DNA of 64,000 nt from Paenibacillus rhizosphaerae (GTDB taxonomy: Bacteria; Bacillota; Bacilli; Paenibacillales; Paenibacillaceae). The DNA lies in the NCBI RefSeq assembly GCF_014192015.1, contig NZ_JACHXJ010000002.1, forward strand, positions 682,001 through 746,000, given 5' to 3'. Each line of letters opens with the position of its first letter. The stretch's first letter is position 1. Both the position numbers and the translations under genes were made by a program. Below the pieces are notes generated by a model that was not told the origin of the DNA, did no database searches, and saw only the letters and a program-made list of their open reading frames with translations. Shown here one piece after another: positions 26,944 to 35,789 of the stretch.

Positions 26944-27783
26944 TTATTTGGACGCCATGTACTCGTAGTAGTCCTGCTGTCTCATCACTTTAAAGCCGCA
27001 GGATTCGTACAGCCTGAGCGCATTGGGGTTCTGAACCGCCACCTCCAGCCATACGTCCCGCCCCTGGGCTATCGCTTCGGATACGATGAGCATCAGCGTG
27101 CTGCGGCCGATCCCTTGGCCCCGAACCAATGCCTTCACCGCAAAACCGTATATCCACGTATCGGAGCCTGTATCTTCGAGAGATACCTTGCCGACGGTAA
27201 CCCCATCCCGTTCAATGATGAGCGGTCGGGTTCCCGTTTCCTGCAGCAGCGATGAGTAGATTTCGGCTGACTCCTCCCGGCTCATCTCGAATCCTTCCTG
27301 ATCGATGGCGATGATGTCCTCCATGTCGGCAAGCCCGGCGCTTCGCAGCCGGACCGACGGGTCCGCTGCCGTGACAATGTGGCCGTCGTCATGCCATTTC
27401 ATCTGATATTCTGAGTGGCAGAACACCCCTCCTTGGGACTGGATAAAGCCGGTACCGCTGGCCGAAGAGGCCGGGGTATTCAGAAGAACGGTTTTATAGG
27501 CTGAAACGTCAGCCGAACGGATGGCATCCTTCCATAGATTCGTAAATATCCCCTGACGCCGGTAATCCGGATGCACCATACCGCATACCTCGAGACCGCC
27601 GCCGAGCGGATACAAGGCGAGGAAACCGGTCAGAGTATCGCCGGAATAATGAAAGAAGTCCAGATTTGCGTCCGCAGGACGTGACTTCAGCATGCCCCAG
27701 TTTAATTTCAGAGTGATGGAATCGGCCCGCTCGCACAGCTCCTGGAGAGTGGAGATATCGCCTGTTTGACTTGGATTAAGAAT
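26944..27783 (-). CDS. Tandem-domain GNAT acetyltransferase, apparent ATT start
   Basis: A protein of about 279 residues with two GNAT domains: the N-terminal one has HPDYRRQGIFTNLW and the C-terminal one has VRGQGIGRSTLMLIV with the Asn-Ala-Leu-x-LYESCGF motif. Conserved sequence continues in frame 30 residues upstream of the only ATG (27693), beginning with PSQTGDISTLQELCE. In that extension there is no ATG, GTG or TTG. An ATT codon at 27783-27781 lies 9 bases after a GGGGG ribosome binding site and about 30 bases after a plausible minus-strand promoter (TTAACA-16-TATGAT). I therefore extend to the ATT. An ATG in the site itself (other frame) stops after seven codons. Confidence 0.75.
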   Translation of the reverse strand: MLNPSQTGDISTLQELCERADSITLKLNWGMLKSRPADANLDFFHYSGDTLTGFLALYPLGGGLEVCGMVHPDYRRQGIFTNLWKDAIRSADVSAYKTVLLNTPASSASGTGFIQSQGGVFCHSEYQMKWHDDGHIVTAADPSVRLRSAGLADMEDIIAIDQEGFEMSREESAEIYSSLLQETGTRPLIIERDGVTVGKVSLEDTGSDTWIYGFAVKALVRGQGIGRSTLMLIVSEAIAQGRDVWLEVAVQNPNALRLYESCGFKVMRQQDYYEYMASK

Positions 27784-27977
27784 AGTCTGCTTCCCCCATA
27801 TTCGTTGTTTTCTGCTATCATATCATGTTCCTATTTGGTGTTAAAGAGAGAGAAATGCGCTTATGGATAACTGTTTTTGTTCATATTGAGCCTTCATGAT
27901 TAGGCGGTCATACCTCACTTCATACAGCAGAGCGGAATAGGATAAATGTAACATTCTTAGGGAAGGGAGCCATCCGT

Positions 27978-29435
27978 ATGCCGGTGAAAAATGGTAAAGA
28001 GTATATGGAACGGATCGATCAGGCGCAGCCGGAGGTTTGGCTTCAGGGTAAGCAAATCCAAGGAAAATTGTCCGATCATGCGGCTTTCCGCGGTTTAATA
28101 GGCACGCAGGCTTCACTTTACGATATGCAGGCTGCGGAAGAGTATGCGCAGCTTCTGACATACACGTCTCATGAAAGCGGGGAGCCGATAGGCTTATCGT
28201 ACTTACAGCCGAAGACCAAGGAAGATCTCGCCAGACGCAGGAGAGCGATGACGCTCTGGGGTGAGCGCCATTTCGGCCTGCTCGGCAGATCGCCGGATTA
28301 CATGAATACCGCCGTCATGGCTTATGCCGCCGCCTCGGAGATGCTGGCCGAAGCCGACGCGAAGTATGCAGACAACATGCGGAACTACTACAGGTACTGT
28401 AGAGAGCATGACATTACGCTGTCGCACGCCTTTGTTCAGCCGGCGGTGAGCCGTGCGGCCGAAATGCTTGATGACGGGACGATCATCAATACCGCAGCGC
28501 GCATCGTTGATCAGACGACAAACGGTGTCATCGTGTCGGGCGCGTTTTTGCTGGCGACCCAGGGGGTCACGGCCGATGAAATTCTCGTCTATCCGCCGGC
28601 CTCATTCCTGTTTCAGGCGGAGGACAATCCCGAAACCTTTGCTTTTGCCGTTCCGAACAACCTTCCGGGCATCAAGTGGATATGCCGGGAAAGCCTGGTC
28701 GGCGGCGAATCCGCCTATGACTATCCGCTCAGCTCGAGATTTGAGGAAATGGACACTCTCGTCATTTTTGACCATGTCATTGTCCCTTGGGAACGCATAT
28801 TTATTCTCGGCAACGACAGCTTGTCCACACGCTTTTTTGCAGAGAGCGGCTTTCACGTGCATGCAGCCCACCAGGTCTGCTGCCGTTATGTGGCGAAGAC
28901 GGAATTTGTCCTTGGGATCATTCTGTCCATTGTCGATGCGCTTGAAAAAAACGGCAGCGTCATTACGGAACAAGTGACGGAGGTGATCGTGAATCTGGAG
29001 ACGCTCAAGGCGATGCTGCTGGCCTCCGAAGCGGGTGCGCAGATGGACCACTGGGGAAGCATGCGGCCCGACCTTAAGCCGCTCTGGTCCGCTACTGTCA
29101 TCTATCCCCAAATGTATGCACGCATGATGGAAATCATCCAGCTGCTTGGATCCAGCAGCGTCATTATGATTCCGTCCGAGCAGGACTTCGGTTCTTCCGG
29201 AATCGCTCCGTATTTATCGACTTATCTCAAAGGCAGCGGTATGAATGCCCGGGATAAGACTGCGCTGTTCCGGCTGGCCTGGGAGCTGAGCAGCAGCGGA
29301 TTCGGCGGGCGGCAGCAGCTTTACGAGCGCTTTTTCTTCGGGGGGCAGCAGGTAGCCAGCAACAGGCTGTTCCAAAGCTATACGGATAAGGAGACGTACA
29401 AGGAGCGGGTTCAGCGGTTCCTCCGGGATTTGTAG
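27978..29435 (+). CDS. hpaB: HpaB-type flavin-dependent monooxygenase
   Basis: A 485-residue oxygenase component of two-component 4-hydroxyphenylacetate 3-monooxygenases (group D, FADH2-using, acyl-CoA-dehydrogenase-like fold). Landmarks are MPVKNGKEYMERID, LSHAFVQPAVSR, GVIVSGAFLLATQG, DTLVIFDHVIVPWERIF and SSSVIMIPSEQDF. It hydroxylates phenolic substrates using reduced flavin from a separate reductase (HpaC type), which is not encoded nearby. Bacillus YoaI is the nearest relative I can name. ATG at 27978 follows AAGGGAG. No other aromatic-degradation gene is adjacent, so the physiological substrate is open. Confidence 0.9.
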   Translation: MPVKNGKEYMERIDQAQPEVWLQGKQIQGKLSDHAAFRGLIGTQASLYDMQAAEEYAQLLTYTSHESGEPIGLSYLQPKTKEDLARRRRAMTLWGERHFGLLGRSPDYMNTAVMAYAAASEMLAEADAKYADNMRNYYRYCREHDITLSHAFVQPAVSRAAEMLDDGTIINTAARIVDQTTNGVIVSGAFLLATQGVTADEILVYPPASFLFQAEDNPETFAFAVPNNLPGIKWICRESLVGGESAYDYPLSSRFEEMDTLVIFDHVIVPWERIFILGNDSLSTRFFAESGFHVHAAHQVCCRYVAKTEFVLGIILSIVDALEKNGSVITEQVTEVIVNLETLKAMLLASEAGAQMDHWGSMRPDLKPLWSATVIYPQMYARMMEIIQLLGSSSVIMIPSEQDFGSSGIAPYLSTYLKGSGMNARDKTALFRLAWELSSSGFGGRQQLYERFFFGGQQVASNRLFQSYTDKETYKERVQRFLRDL

Positions 29436-29567
29436 CTGCGGATTTTCGCAGCGGTCATATTCTACCCGGTCCGCTCATATATCAGTAATGGGAAACGTAC
29501 GTCGGCAACACGGGAGAGAGAAGCCGCCTGGGAAGAGCCATCCTTGAACAAGAGGAGGCGGGCGGCG

Positions 29568-29645
29568 ATGACGATCGATCAGCTGATCGCTTTATTGGCA
29601 CTTGTCGTCATGATCATTGGACTTGTCAGCGGAAAAAAATCATAA
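29568..29645 (+). CDS. 25-residue hydrophobic peptide, type I toxin-like
   Basis: Too short for routine ORF calls, but it has GAGGAGG 9 bases before ATG at 29568 and ends TAA at 29645. The product is MTIDQ, then about 16 hydrophobic residues, then SGKKS: one membrane helix with a short basic tail. Size, the polar N-terminus and the Lys-Lys end resemble the holin-like peptides of Firmicutes type I toxin-antitoxin modules. A 13-base perfect hairpin with T tracts at both ends follows within 10 bases, usable by an antisense RNA. No antisense promoter was proven. A small regulatory membrane protein is the alternative. Confidence 0.6.
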   Translation: MTIDQLIALLALVVMIIGLVSGKKS

Positions 29646-29648
29646 GCT

Positions 29649-29687
29649 GCAAAAAAAGAGAGCTGTATTCCGGCTCTCTTTTTTTGC
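29649..29687. terminator. Bidirectional terminator
   Basis: AAAAAAAGAGAGC (29651-29663) pairs perfectly with GCTCTCTTTTTTT (29673-29685). It ends the peptide transcript and can also stop reading from the SDR gene on the minus strand. Confidence 0.85.
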
Positions 29688-29781
29688 CTGCAAACCGTTT
29701 AACGATTCTGTACCAGGGTCCTCGTAAAGATCGAATTTACACTGGTGCCAAAGAGCCGCCTCTAGGGGGGCTGCCGCAGCA

Positions 29782-30684
29782 CTAATCGGTAACCATCTGT
29801 CCCCCGTTGACGTGGATCGTCTGTCCAGTGATATAAGACCCGTCGTTCGAAGCGAGGAGCACGTACGCGGGTGCCAGCTCGTATGGCTGGGCAGCACGCC
29901 CCAGCGGCACGCCGCGGCCGAAGGTGGCGACCATCTCCGGCGGCATCGTGGCTGGAATAAGCGGCGTCCAGACAGGCCCCGGAGCGACCGTATTCACTCG
30001 AATGGACTGACTGGCCAGGTTACGGGCGAGGGCACGGCTGAAGCTGACAATCGCTCCTTTCGTCGAGGAATAATCCATCAGCTTGTCATGGCCGATATAG
30101 GCGTTTACGGAAGCGGTGTTTATGATGCTGCTTCCCGGCCGAAGGTGGGGGAGAACCGCTTTGGTCAGCAGAATGAATGAAAGGATATTTACTTCGAATA
30201 TATTGCGCAGCTGTTCTTCGGATATGTCCAGCAAGGATTCCCGGACGAACTGGACTGCGGCATTATTGATAAGAATGTCGATCTTTCCATACGTTTGAAG
30301 GGTGCGCTCCACAATATACGAAGCAAAGCCCGGCGACCGCACATCTACGGGAAGCAGAAGGCATGATCTGCCGAGCTGGCGGATTCGCCGCTCCGTGTCC
30401 TGGGCGTCCCGGTGCTCATTGAGATATACGATCACAAGGTCGGCGCCTTCTTTGGCAAAAGCGATGGCGACCGCGCGCCCGATACCGCTGTCTCCTCCGG
30501 TAATGATCGCCACCTTGTCCTTTAATTTTCCGGTCCCGATATAGTTCGGATTTTCAAATACGGGGAGCGGGTTCATCACATATTCAATGCCCGGCTGCCC
30601 GTGCTGGTGCTGGTCCGGCGGAAAAGCCACCGGAATGTCCTTGCACTGGTGAATGACGCCATAGTTCGCAAACGGATAGTTCAT
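29782..30684 (-). CDS. Short-chain dehydrogenase/reductase (YhdF-like)
   Basis: A 300-residue NAD(P)-dependent oxidoreductase of the classical SDR type with a 65-residue N-terminal extension. Seen: cofactor loop TGGDSGIGRAVA, INNAA, catalytic SVNAYIGHDKLMDYSSTKGA (Ser, Tyr, Lys) and the C-terminal ITGQTIHVNGGQMV. The extended N-terminus (FANYGVIHQCKDIPVAFPPDQHQHGQPG) matches the general-stress SDRs of Bacillus (YhdF, YhxC). ATG at 30684 has AGGGAAGGA at good spacing; the in-frame ATG 15 codons upstream (30729) has none. I found no clear SigB promoter upstream. Substrate unknown. Confidence 0.88.
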   Translation of the reverse strand: MNYPFANYGVIHQCKDIPVAFPPDQHQHGQPGIEYVMNPLPVFENPNYIGTGKLKDKVAIITGGDSGIGRAVAIAFAKEGADLVIVYLNEHRDAQDTERRIRQLGRSCLLLPVDVRSPGFASYIVERTLQTYGKIDILINNAAVQFVRESLLDISEEQLRNIFEVNILSFILLTKAVLPHLRPGSSIINTASVNAYIGHDKLMDYSSTKGAIVSFSRALARNLASQSIRVNTVAPGPVWTPLIPATMPPEMVATFGRGVPLGRAAQPYELAPAYVLLASNDGSYITGQTIHVNGGQMVTD

Positions 30685-30888
30685 CGGCCAATCCTTCCCT
30701 AAGCTTGTGATGGTACACAGTCTATTCACGGGATGGGCGTGTGTGCCAGTTTTTTTTAACTCTTACATCGAAATAACAAACGAACATAAACGGCTGTCCC
30801 GGACATAAATATGTACCAAAGCTGATGATCACCCAATGATGACGCATGTTGTTGGCATTAGGGATCCTTTTGGAAGGAGGAGGGCCGA

Positions 30889-31836
30889 TTGATATTAAGC
30901 AATGAGATGAATGCTGACAAGAAAATGACACCCAAACGGAAAAAATGGTTCACGCGCAATGATTGGACCGGCTATTTGTTCAGCGCCCCGTTAATTATCG
31001 GCGTGCTCGCATTTGCCATCTATCCGATGTTTGCCGCATTGTTTATCAGCTTTCACCAGACGTCGGGCCTGTCGCTGAACGGAAAGTGGGTGGGGCTCAG
31101 CAATTACCGGTACGCCTTGGAGGATCCGGTTTTCTGGCAAGCGCTTACAAATACGTTTTTGATGGGCGTCTTGTCCGTTGTGCTCGGCATCGTATTGTCC
31201 TTTGTGCTGGCGAGCCTGATCAACAATCTCAAATGGAACTTCGGCAAAAACTTTTTTAAGGCCGTCTACTTTCTGCCGAACGTCGTCTCGGCGGTAGCGA
31301 CCAGTCTCCTGTTCTCATTTCTGTTTTTCCCTTCGAAAGAAGGGCTTCTGAACTTTGTGCTGAGCTGGTTCGGGGTTCACCATCCTATCGGCTGGTTTAC
31401 GAATCCGGAGGTGTCGCGCTACAGCATTGTGCTGATGAGCCTGTGGGGGGCGCTGGGCTACAACACGATAATTTTTCTGGCAGGCCTGCAGAGCGTGCCG
31501 CGCGACCTGTACGAAGCCGCTGAAGTTGATGGGGCGGGCGGGTACAAGAAATGGCTCCATATCACGATCCCTTATTTACGTCCGATCTTCGTCTTTATGC
31601 TCATTATGGGCACGATCGGCGGCATGAAGCGGTTCACCGACGTGTGGCTGATTGGCGGCACGGCGGGTAATCCGGGCGGAAGCCTGATGACAGTGGTGCT
31701 GTACATATACCGGAACGCATTTTTGGCATCGCAAATGGGTCTGGCCACAGCCGCTTCGTATCTGCTGTTCATTATCATTTTGGTGCTGACCGCGGTCATG
31801 ATGCTGCTGAACCGCCGCAAAGACAGCCTGGACTGA
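30889..31836 (+). CDS. CUT1 sugar ABC importer permease 1 (system A)
   Basis: A 315-residue, six-helix permease of the MalF/UgpA type. The cytoplasmic EAA loop, which contacts the ATPase, is EAAEVDGAGGYKKWLHITIPYLRP. TTG at 30889 is preceded by GGAAGGAGG 8 bases upstream; an in-frame ATG at 30907 is the fallback. It is first gene of a permease-permease-binding protein operon that lacks an ATPase, so a shared MsmX-type ATPase encoded elsewhere should energise it. The gene order, with the receptor last, is unusual. Substrate not predictable from the sequence. Confidence 0.92.
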   Translation: MILSNEMNADKKMTPKRKKWFTRNDWTGYLFSAPLIIGVLAFAIYPMFAALFISFHQTSGLSLNGKWVGLSNYRYALEDPVFWQALTNTFLMGVLSVVLGIVLSFVLASLINNLKWNFGKNFFKAVYFLPNVVSAVATSLLFSFLFFPSKEGLLNFVLSWFGVHHPIGWFTNPEVSRYSIVLMSLWGALGYNTIIFLAGLQSVPRDLYEAAEVDGAGGYKKWLHITIPYLRPIFVFMLIMGTIGGMKRFTDVWLIGGTAGNPGGSLMTVVLYIYRNAFLASQMGLATAASYLLFIIILVLTAVMMLLNRRKDSLD

Positions 31837-31900
31837 CGCACTAGGCCAAACCGACGTCATAATCAGAACGACCGGATTATTAAGCAAAGGAGGTCCCGCC

Positions 31901-32767
31901 ATGATCCAAACGGCCGATTCCAAGGCGCTGCGCCGCAAAAAGATCCCTGTCAGTCAATGGATTCTCGCCATTGTGCTGTTTCTCGGCTCCTTTATCATGA
32001 TCGTGCCATTCCTGTGGATGCTCGTGACCAGCTTTGACTGGGGGGCCCGGCTGAACATTACGTTTCCGCCGAAAATTTGGCCGGAAGAGCCGTCCATACG
32101 CACGTATGAGGTAGCTTTTACGAACATTAAAATGTTCCGCTATATCATCAATTCCATCATCGTCAGCGCAGGCGTCATCGTTGTCAGCTCCCTGTCCGCG
32201 CTGCTGTCCGGTTATGCCCTATCCAAGCTGCGGTTCAAAGGGGCGAGCCTGGTGCTTCTGCTGGCGCTGAGCACGATGATGATTCCGTTTGAAATGACCA
32301 TGATTCCGCAGTACCTGCTCTTTAGCAAGCTGGGGCTTTTGGACAATTATCTGGCTTTTTATTTGCCTGCACTGAACTACGCCTTCGGCACGTTTCTGGC
32401 CAAAGCCTTCATCGACCAGCTGCCATCCAGTCTGCGTGAAGCCGCCATTCTCGATGGTGCCGGGGAATTTACCGTGTTCGGCCGGGTGTATTTGCCGCTC
32501 TGCACGCCGATTATCGCCACCATGATCATCCTCCTGTTCCTGGGCGTGTGGAACGAAATGCTGTGGCCGCTGCTGGTGCTGAAGAACGCTGCCAAATATA
32601 CGATCCAGATCGGCCTTGCGATGTTTACCTATAACAACGGCATCAATCAACAGCCCTCGATCATTATGGCTGCAACGGCGGTCAGTCTCATTCCTGTCGT
32701 CGTCGTATATATGTTTCTGCAGCGCTACATCATCGAAAGCATTGCTTTATCCGGGATCAAGCAGTAA
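31901..32767 (+). CDS. CUT1 sugar ABC importer permease 2 (system A)
   Basis: A 288-residue partner permease of the MalG/UgpE type with six helices. The EAA loop is LREAAILDGAGEFTVFGRVYLPLCTP, and the C-terminus RYIIESIALSGIKQ is characteristic of the family. Ribosome binding site AAAGGAGG precedes ATG at 31901. It forms the heterodimeric membrane channel with the upstream permease. Confidence 0.93.
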   Translation: MIQTADSKALRRKKIPVSQWILAIVLFLGSFIMIVPFLWMLVTSFDWGARLNITFPPKIWPEEPSIRTYEVAFTNIKMFRYIINSIIVSAGVIVVSSLSALLSGYALSKLRFKGASLVLLLALSTMMIPFEMTMIPQYLLFSKLGLLDNYLAFYLPALNYAFGTFLAKAFIDQLPSSLREAAILDGAGEFTVFGRVYLPLCTPIIATMIILLFLGVWNEMLWPLLVLKNAAKYTIQIGLAMFTYNNGINQQPSIIMAATAVSLIPVVVVYMFLQRYIIESIALSGIKQ

Positions 32768-32847
32768 ACCCGGCGAATCGCGGCCCTGGCGCCGCAAGGC
32801 ACCTAGGATGATTGCGAACACACCGATTATGAAAAGGGGGAACGCGC

Positions 32848-34227
32848 ATGAAAAAATGGCTTCTATTGCTGCTGTCCTGCATGCTCGTATTCACGCTGGC
32901 AGCCTGCTCTGAAGGTTCAGGCAAGGACGTGACCGGCGGCGTGGAAATCAAGCAAGTCTCCGACATGAAAGGAACCGTCCGGGTGGCGCTGGCCGGGTGG
33001 CAGCTCGACAACGGCATCAACGCGCAGACGGGAAATTCGACGATCGGGCTGACCGAGTACATGGATAAGACGTTCAAGAAAATGTACCCGAATATCAAGG
33101 TAGAGCTGTATCAAATTCCTTGGGAGAACGTAAAGGCCAAGCAAACGGCAATGCTCATGTCGGGAGATGCCGACGTGCTGTACACCGGGGGAGCTTTTGC
33201 CTCCCAATGGTATCAGGACGGACTGCTGCGTGATCTGGACGACCTGATCAAAGAAGACACATCGTTTGATCCCGGCATTTATCTGGACGGCATCATGAAC
33301 AATTCGTACAGCACCAAGTCGCCGGACGGAACCAAGCAGTTCGGGATTCCCGCCGTGCTGGGCCGCCGTATGACCATCTACGACAAAAAGCTGTTCAGCG
33401 ACTGGGGCGTTGAAGGCTTGACGGAGAAGGCGACCCCGGATGAAATTTTGGAAAAAGCCAAAAAGATGACCGGCAAAAATCCGAAAACCGGGGAGCAGAA
33501 CTACGGCGTATACTGGTCGGGCAACTCGCTGAACGGCTCCACTTTTGTGGCGCTGACCCTGGCTTTCGGAGCGAAAGGGGCCGAAGGCTCGCTGAAAGAC
33601 GTGAAATCGATCAAATGGCATCTGAACACGCCGGAAATGGTGAAGGTCATGGAGTGGCTGAAGGAAGCCGCAAAGCTGCCGCCAGCCGGATTTATTACCG
33701 CGCAGGGAGCGGAGAACTTCGGGCTTGAGAAAAACAATATCGCGATTGCGCTGGACAGCACCGGCGGCGCGACGATGAACGAATTTATCGCAAACAATAA
33801 CAAGGAACTGCTGGACCGGTTCGAGCCGGTGATGAATATGGGCCCCAAAGGCGAAGGCTGGGTGGCCGTGGATCCGTTTGTCATGGCGAAGAATGCCAAG
33901 GACGTGAAAGCTTCCTGGGAAGTTCTCAAGTTCCTGACCAGCCCGATGACGCAAAAATATACGTATGAGAACTTTGCGATGACGCCAACGATCAAGCAGG
34001 CCGATTTTGTGAAGCCGGAAGACAAATATGTGAAAAAGGCGCTGGACATCGCCAATGTCGGGCACTCCGAACTGATGGACGAAGCAAATCCGTTCTATAT
34101 GAGCGATATCGTCCCGGCTGTCAACGGCTTTATCAGCAAGGCGGCTTCCGGCAACGCGCCGGATACCCAGCAGTTCCTGGACGAACTGCAGGACCGCGCG
34201 GAGAAATGGTCCGCCAATTTGAAGTGA
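32848..34227 (+). CDS. Extracellular sugar-binding lipoprotein (system A)
   Basis: A 459-residue type 1 extracellular solute-binding lipoprotein; lipobox FTLAAC places the lipid-modified cysteine at residue 20. Typical features are YMDKTFKKMYPNIKVELYQIPWENVKAKQ and the later SGDADVLYTGG hinge segment. It captures an oligosaccharide and passes it to the two permeases encoded upstream. Start follows AAAAGGGGGAA. A terminator is found just after the stop, so the following oxidoreductase has either its own promoter or read-through supply. Confidence 0.92.
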   Translation: MKKWLLLLLSCMLVFTLAACSEGSGKDVTGGVEIKQVSDMKGTVRVALAGWQLDNGINAQTGNSTIGLTEYMDKTFKKMYPNIKVELYQIPWENVKAKQTAMLMSGDADVLYTGGAFASQWYQDGLLRDLDDLIKEDTSFDPGIYLDGIMNNSYSTKSPDGTKQFGIPAVLGRRMTIYDKKLFSDWGVEGLTEKATPDEILEKAKKMTGKNPKTGEQNYGVYWSGNSLNGSTFVALTLAFGAKGAEGSLKDVKSIKWHLNTPEMVKVMEWLKEAAKLPPAGFITAQGAENFGLEKNNIAIALDSTGGATMNEFIANNNKELLDRFEPVMNMGPKGEGWVAVDPFVMAKNAKDVKASWEVLKFLTSPMTQKYTYENFAMTPTIKQADFVKPEDKYVKKALDIANVGHSELMDEANPFYMSDIVPAVNGFISKAASGNAPDTQQFLDELQDRAEKWSANLK

Positions 34228-34239
34228 CAGGTTAAAACG

Positions 34240-34279
34240 AGTGCAGGGCCCTTCACGGGGCCTTTGCACTTCCTTTTTC
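34240..34279 (+). terminator. Terminator after ABC system A
   Basis: Compound stem AGTGCA-GGGCCC / GGGGCC-TTTGCACT followed by CCTTTTT. Confidence 0.75.
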
Positions 34280-34380
34280 GCCGGAGATGCAAGGACAATA
34301 TTCGAAATTGTGGTTGTCTAGCACCAGGAGCAAAAGCTCCTATTGCGTGTACCTTGAAAAACAGTATGTAAGGAGGTCCC

Positions 34381-35355
34381 ATGATGGTTCGTGTTGGTTT
34401 GGTCGGGGCAGGCGGAATCGCCTCCGAGCATTTGAAGCATATTGACGATCATGAACAGGCAGAGCTGGTCGCCGTGTGCGATATTTCCGCGAAGCAGGCG
34501 GAGCTAGCCGTAAAACGGTATGGAGGCGTCGCCTACACGGATATCCGGCGGATGCTGGCGAACGAGCAGCTGGATGCTCTTTTTGTGTGCGTCCCTCCCT
34601 TTGCCCATGGCGATATTGAAGAGCAGGCGGCGGGAAGAGGCATTCATCTGCTGGTGGAAAAGCCGCTGGGGCTGGATATGGGCACCGTGCGGCAAAAAGC
34701 GGACTTTATCCGGAAAACGGGCGTCATGACGGCCACAGGCTACTGCCTAAGGTACATGGAGCCAGTACAGAAGGCGAAACAGTACCTGGCCGGTAAAGAA
34801 ATCGCCATGGTGCGGGCCCATAGGTTCGGCGGGTTGCCGGATACCCCCTGGTGGGTGGACCATGCCAAGTCGGGCGGGCAGCTGGTGGAGCAGACGACCC
34901 ATAATGTGGATCTTATGCTGTATCTGGCCGGAACAGTCCACAAGGTCAGTGCCGACATGGCCCTGCTGCTGAACAGGGACGTTCCCGGGATTACGACGCC
35001 GGATGCCGCTTCGGTTAACCTGGTGTTCGATTCGGGCGCAATCGGTCACATTGACACCGGTTTTTTACCGCAACCGGACAGCCGTTCCTCCCTGGAGATC
35101 ATTGGAAGGGATTTCAGATTGACGCTGGAAGGGACGTCGCTTACCATTCTGGAACCGGAGCAGACGATCATTCTTCGCGGCAAATCCGATTTTTACAAGG
35201 TCCAGGACGACGCTTTCATTCGGGCTGTGGCTACCGGAGACCAGAGCTTGATTCTGGCGCCGTATGAGGCTGCCATGCACACGCTGGAAGTAACGCTGGC
35301 TGCCAACAAATCGGCACAAAACGGATTGCCGGTGACTCTAAGCAAGAAGGAATAA
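34381..35355 (+). CDS. Gfo/Idh/MocA-family oxidoreductase
   Basis: A 324-residue NAD(P)-dependent sugar or inositol dehydrogenase-like protein. Rossmann motif VGLVGAGGIASEHLKH at the N-terminus, EKPLG at about residues 93-97 (conserved catalytic lysine), and GGQLVEQTTHNVDLMLYLAG carrying the family His-Asp region. Either of two adjacent ATGs (34381, 34384) can serve; AAGGAGG precedes them. Placed immediately after an ABC importer, it may oxidise or epimerise the imported sugar. A terminator follows. Confidence 0.88.
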   Translation: MMVRVGLVGAGGIASEHLKHIDDHEQAELVAVCDISAKQAELAVKRYGGVAYTDIRRMLANEQLDALFVCVPPFAHGDIEEQAAGRGIHLLVEKPLGLDMGTVRQKADFIRKTGVMTATGYCLRYMEPVQKAKQYLAGKEIAMVRAHRFGGLPDTPWWVDHAKSGGQLVEQTTHNVDLMLYLAGTVHKVSADMALLLNRDVPGITTPDAASVNLVFDSGAIGHIDTGFLPQPDSRSSLEIIGRDFRLTLEGTSLTILEPEQTIILRGKSDFYKVQDDAFIRAVATGDQSLILAPYEAAMHTLEVTLAANKSAQNGLPVTLSKKE

Positions 35356-35789
35356 TGTAGATACCCTCCAGGAGCCTGCGGGCTCCTTTTTTGCGTGCCC
35401 GGATGGCCGTAGGCAGTGTATAAACATAACGACACCGTGCATAAACACGCCCTTTTCCATAATCAGGATATGACGGAGTATTCCAGAATAGAATCTGGTA
35501 AAGCGCTTTCGGTCTATCAATTTGGATTTTTTGGATTCAGTGATTGTATACGTCAATTCGATGAAGGAAACGGTCACGGTAAAGCCAATTTGTATCATTA
35601 TTACGATGGCGACAGCGCCTTCTAAATGAAAAAAATTTCCGGACCGAGGGCTCCGGTCTCGATCATGAAGCGGGATTCCGGATCTTCCCTAGTTCTTGTT
35701 TTCTTGTGAAGATCTTGCTTCTGCTGTCCCAAACAAGGTAAACTCAAACTTAGGCATAAAAAGAGCTGGAACAAGAAGGAAGGATTAGC
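35356..35789. other. 434-base intergenic stretch, no convincing gene
   Basis: After the terminator at 35370-35392 (AGGAGCC/GGCTCCT plus T tract) the DNA has no open frame that looks coding. A palindromic AAAGCGCTTT (35500-35509) resembles the core of LacI/CcpA-family operators, but its flanks do not fit cre. The next ribosome binding site, AAGGAAGGA, belongs to the ArsR-type gene. Confidence 0.5.
35370..35392 (+). terminator. Terminator after the oxidoreductase gene
   Basis: AGGAGCC (35370-35376) / GGCTCCT (35381-35387) and a run of six or more T. Confidence 0.85.

Noticed and set aside
30685..30888. SigB promoter for the stress-type SDR
   Set aside because: No GTTT-N13-15-GGGTAT match was found on the minus strand.
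35416..35625. 69-codon frame in the gap before the ArsR-type gene
   Set aside because: No good ribosome binding site or family resemblance, and an equally long antisense frame overlaps it.
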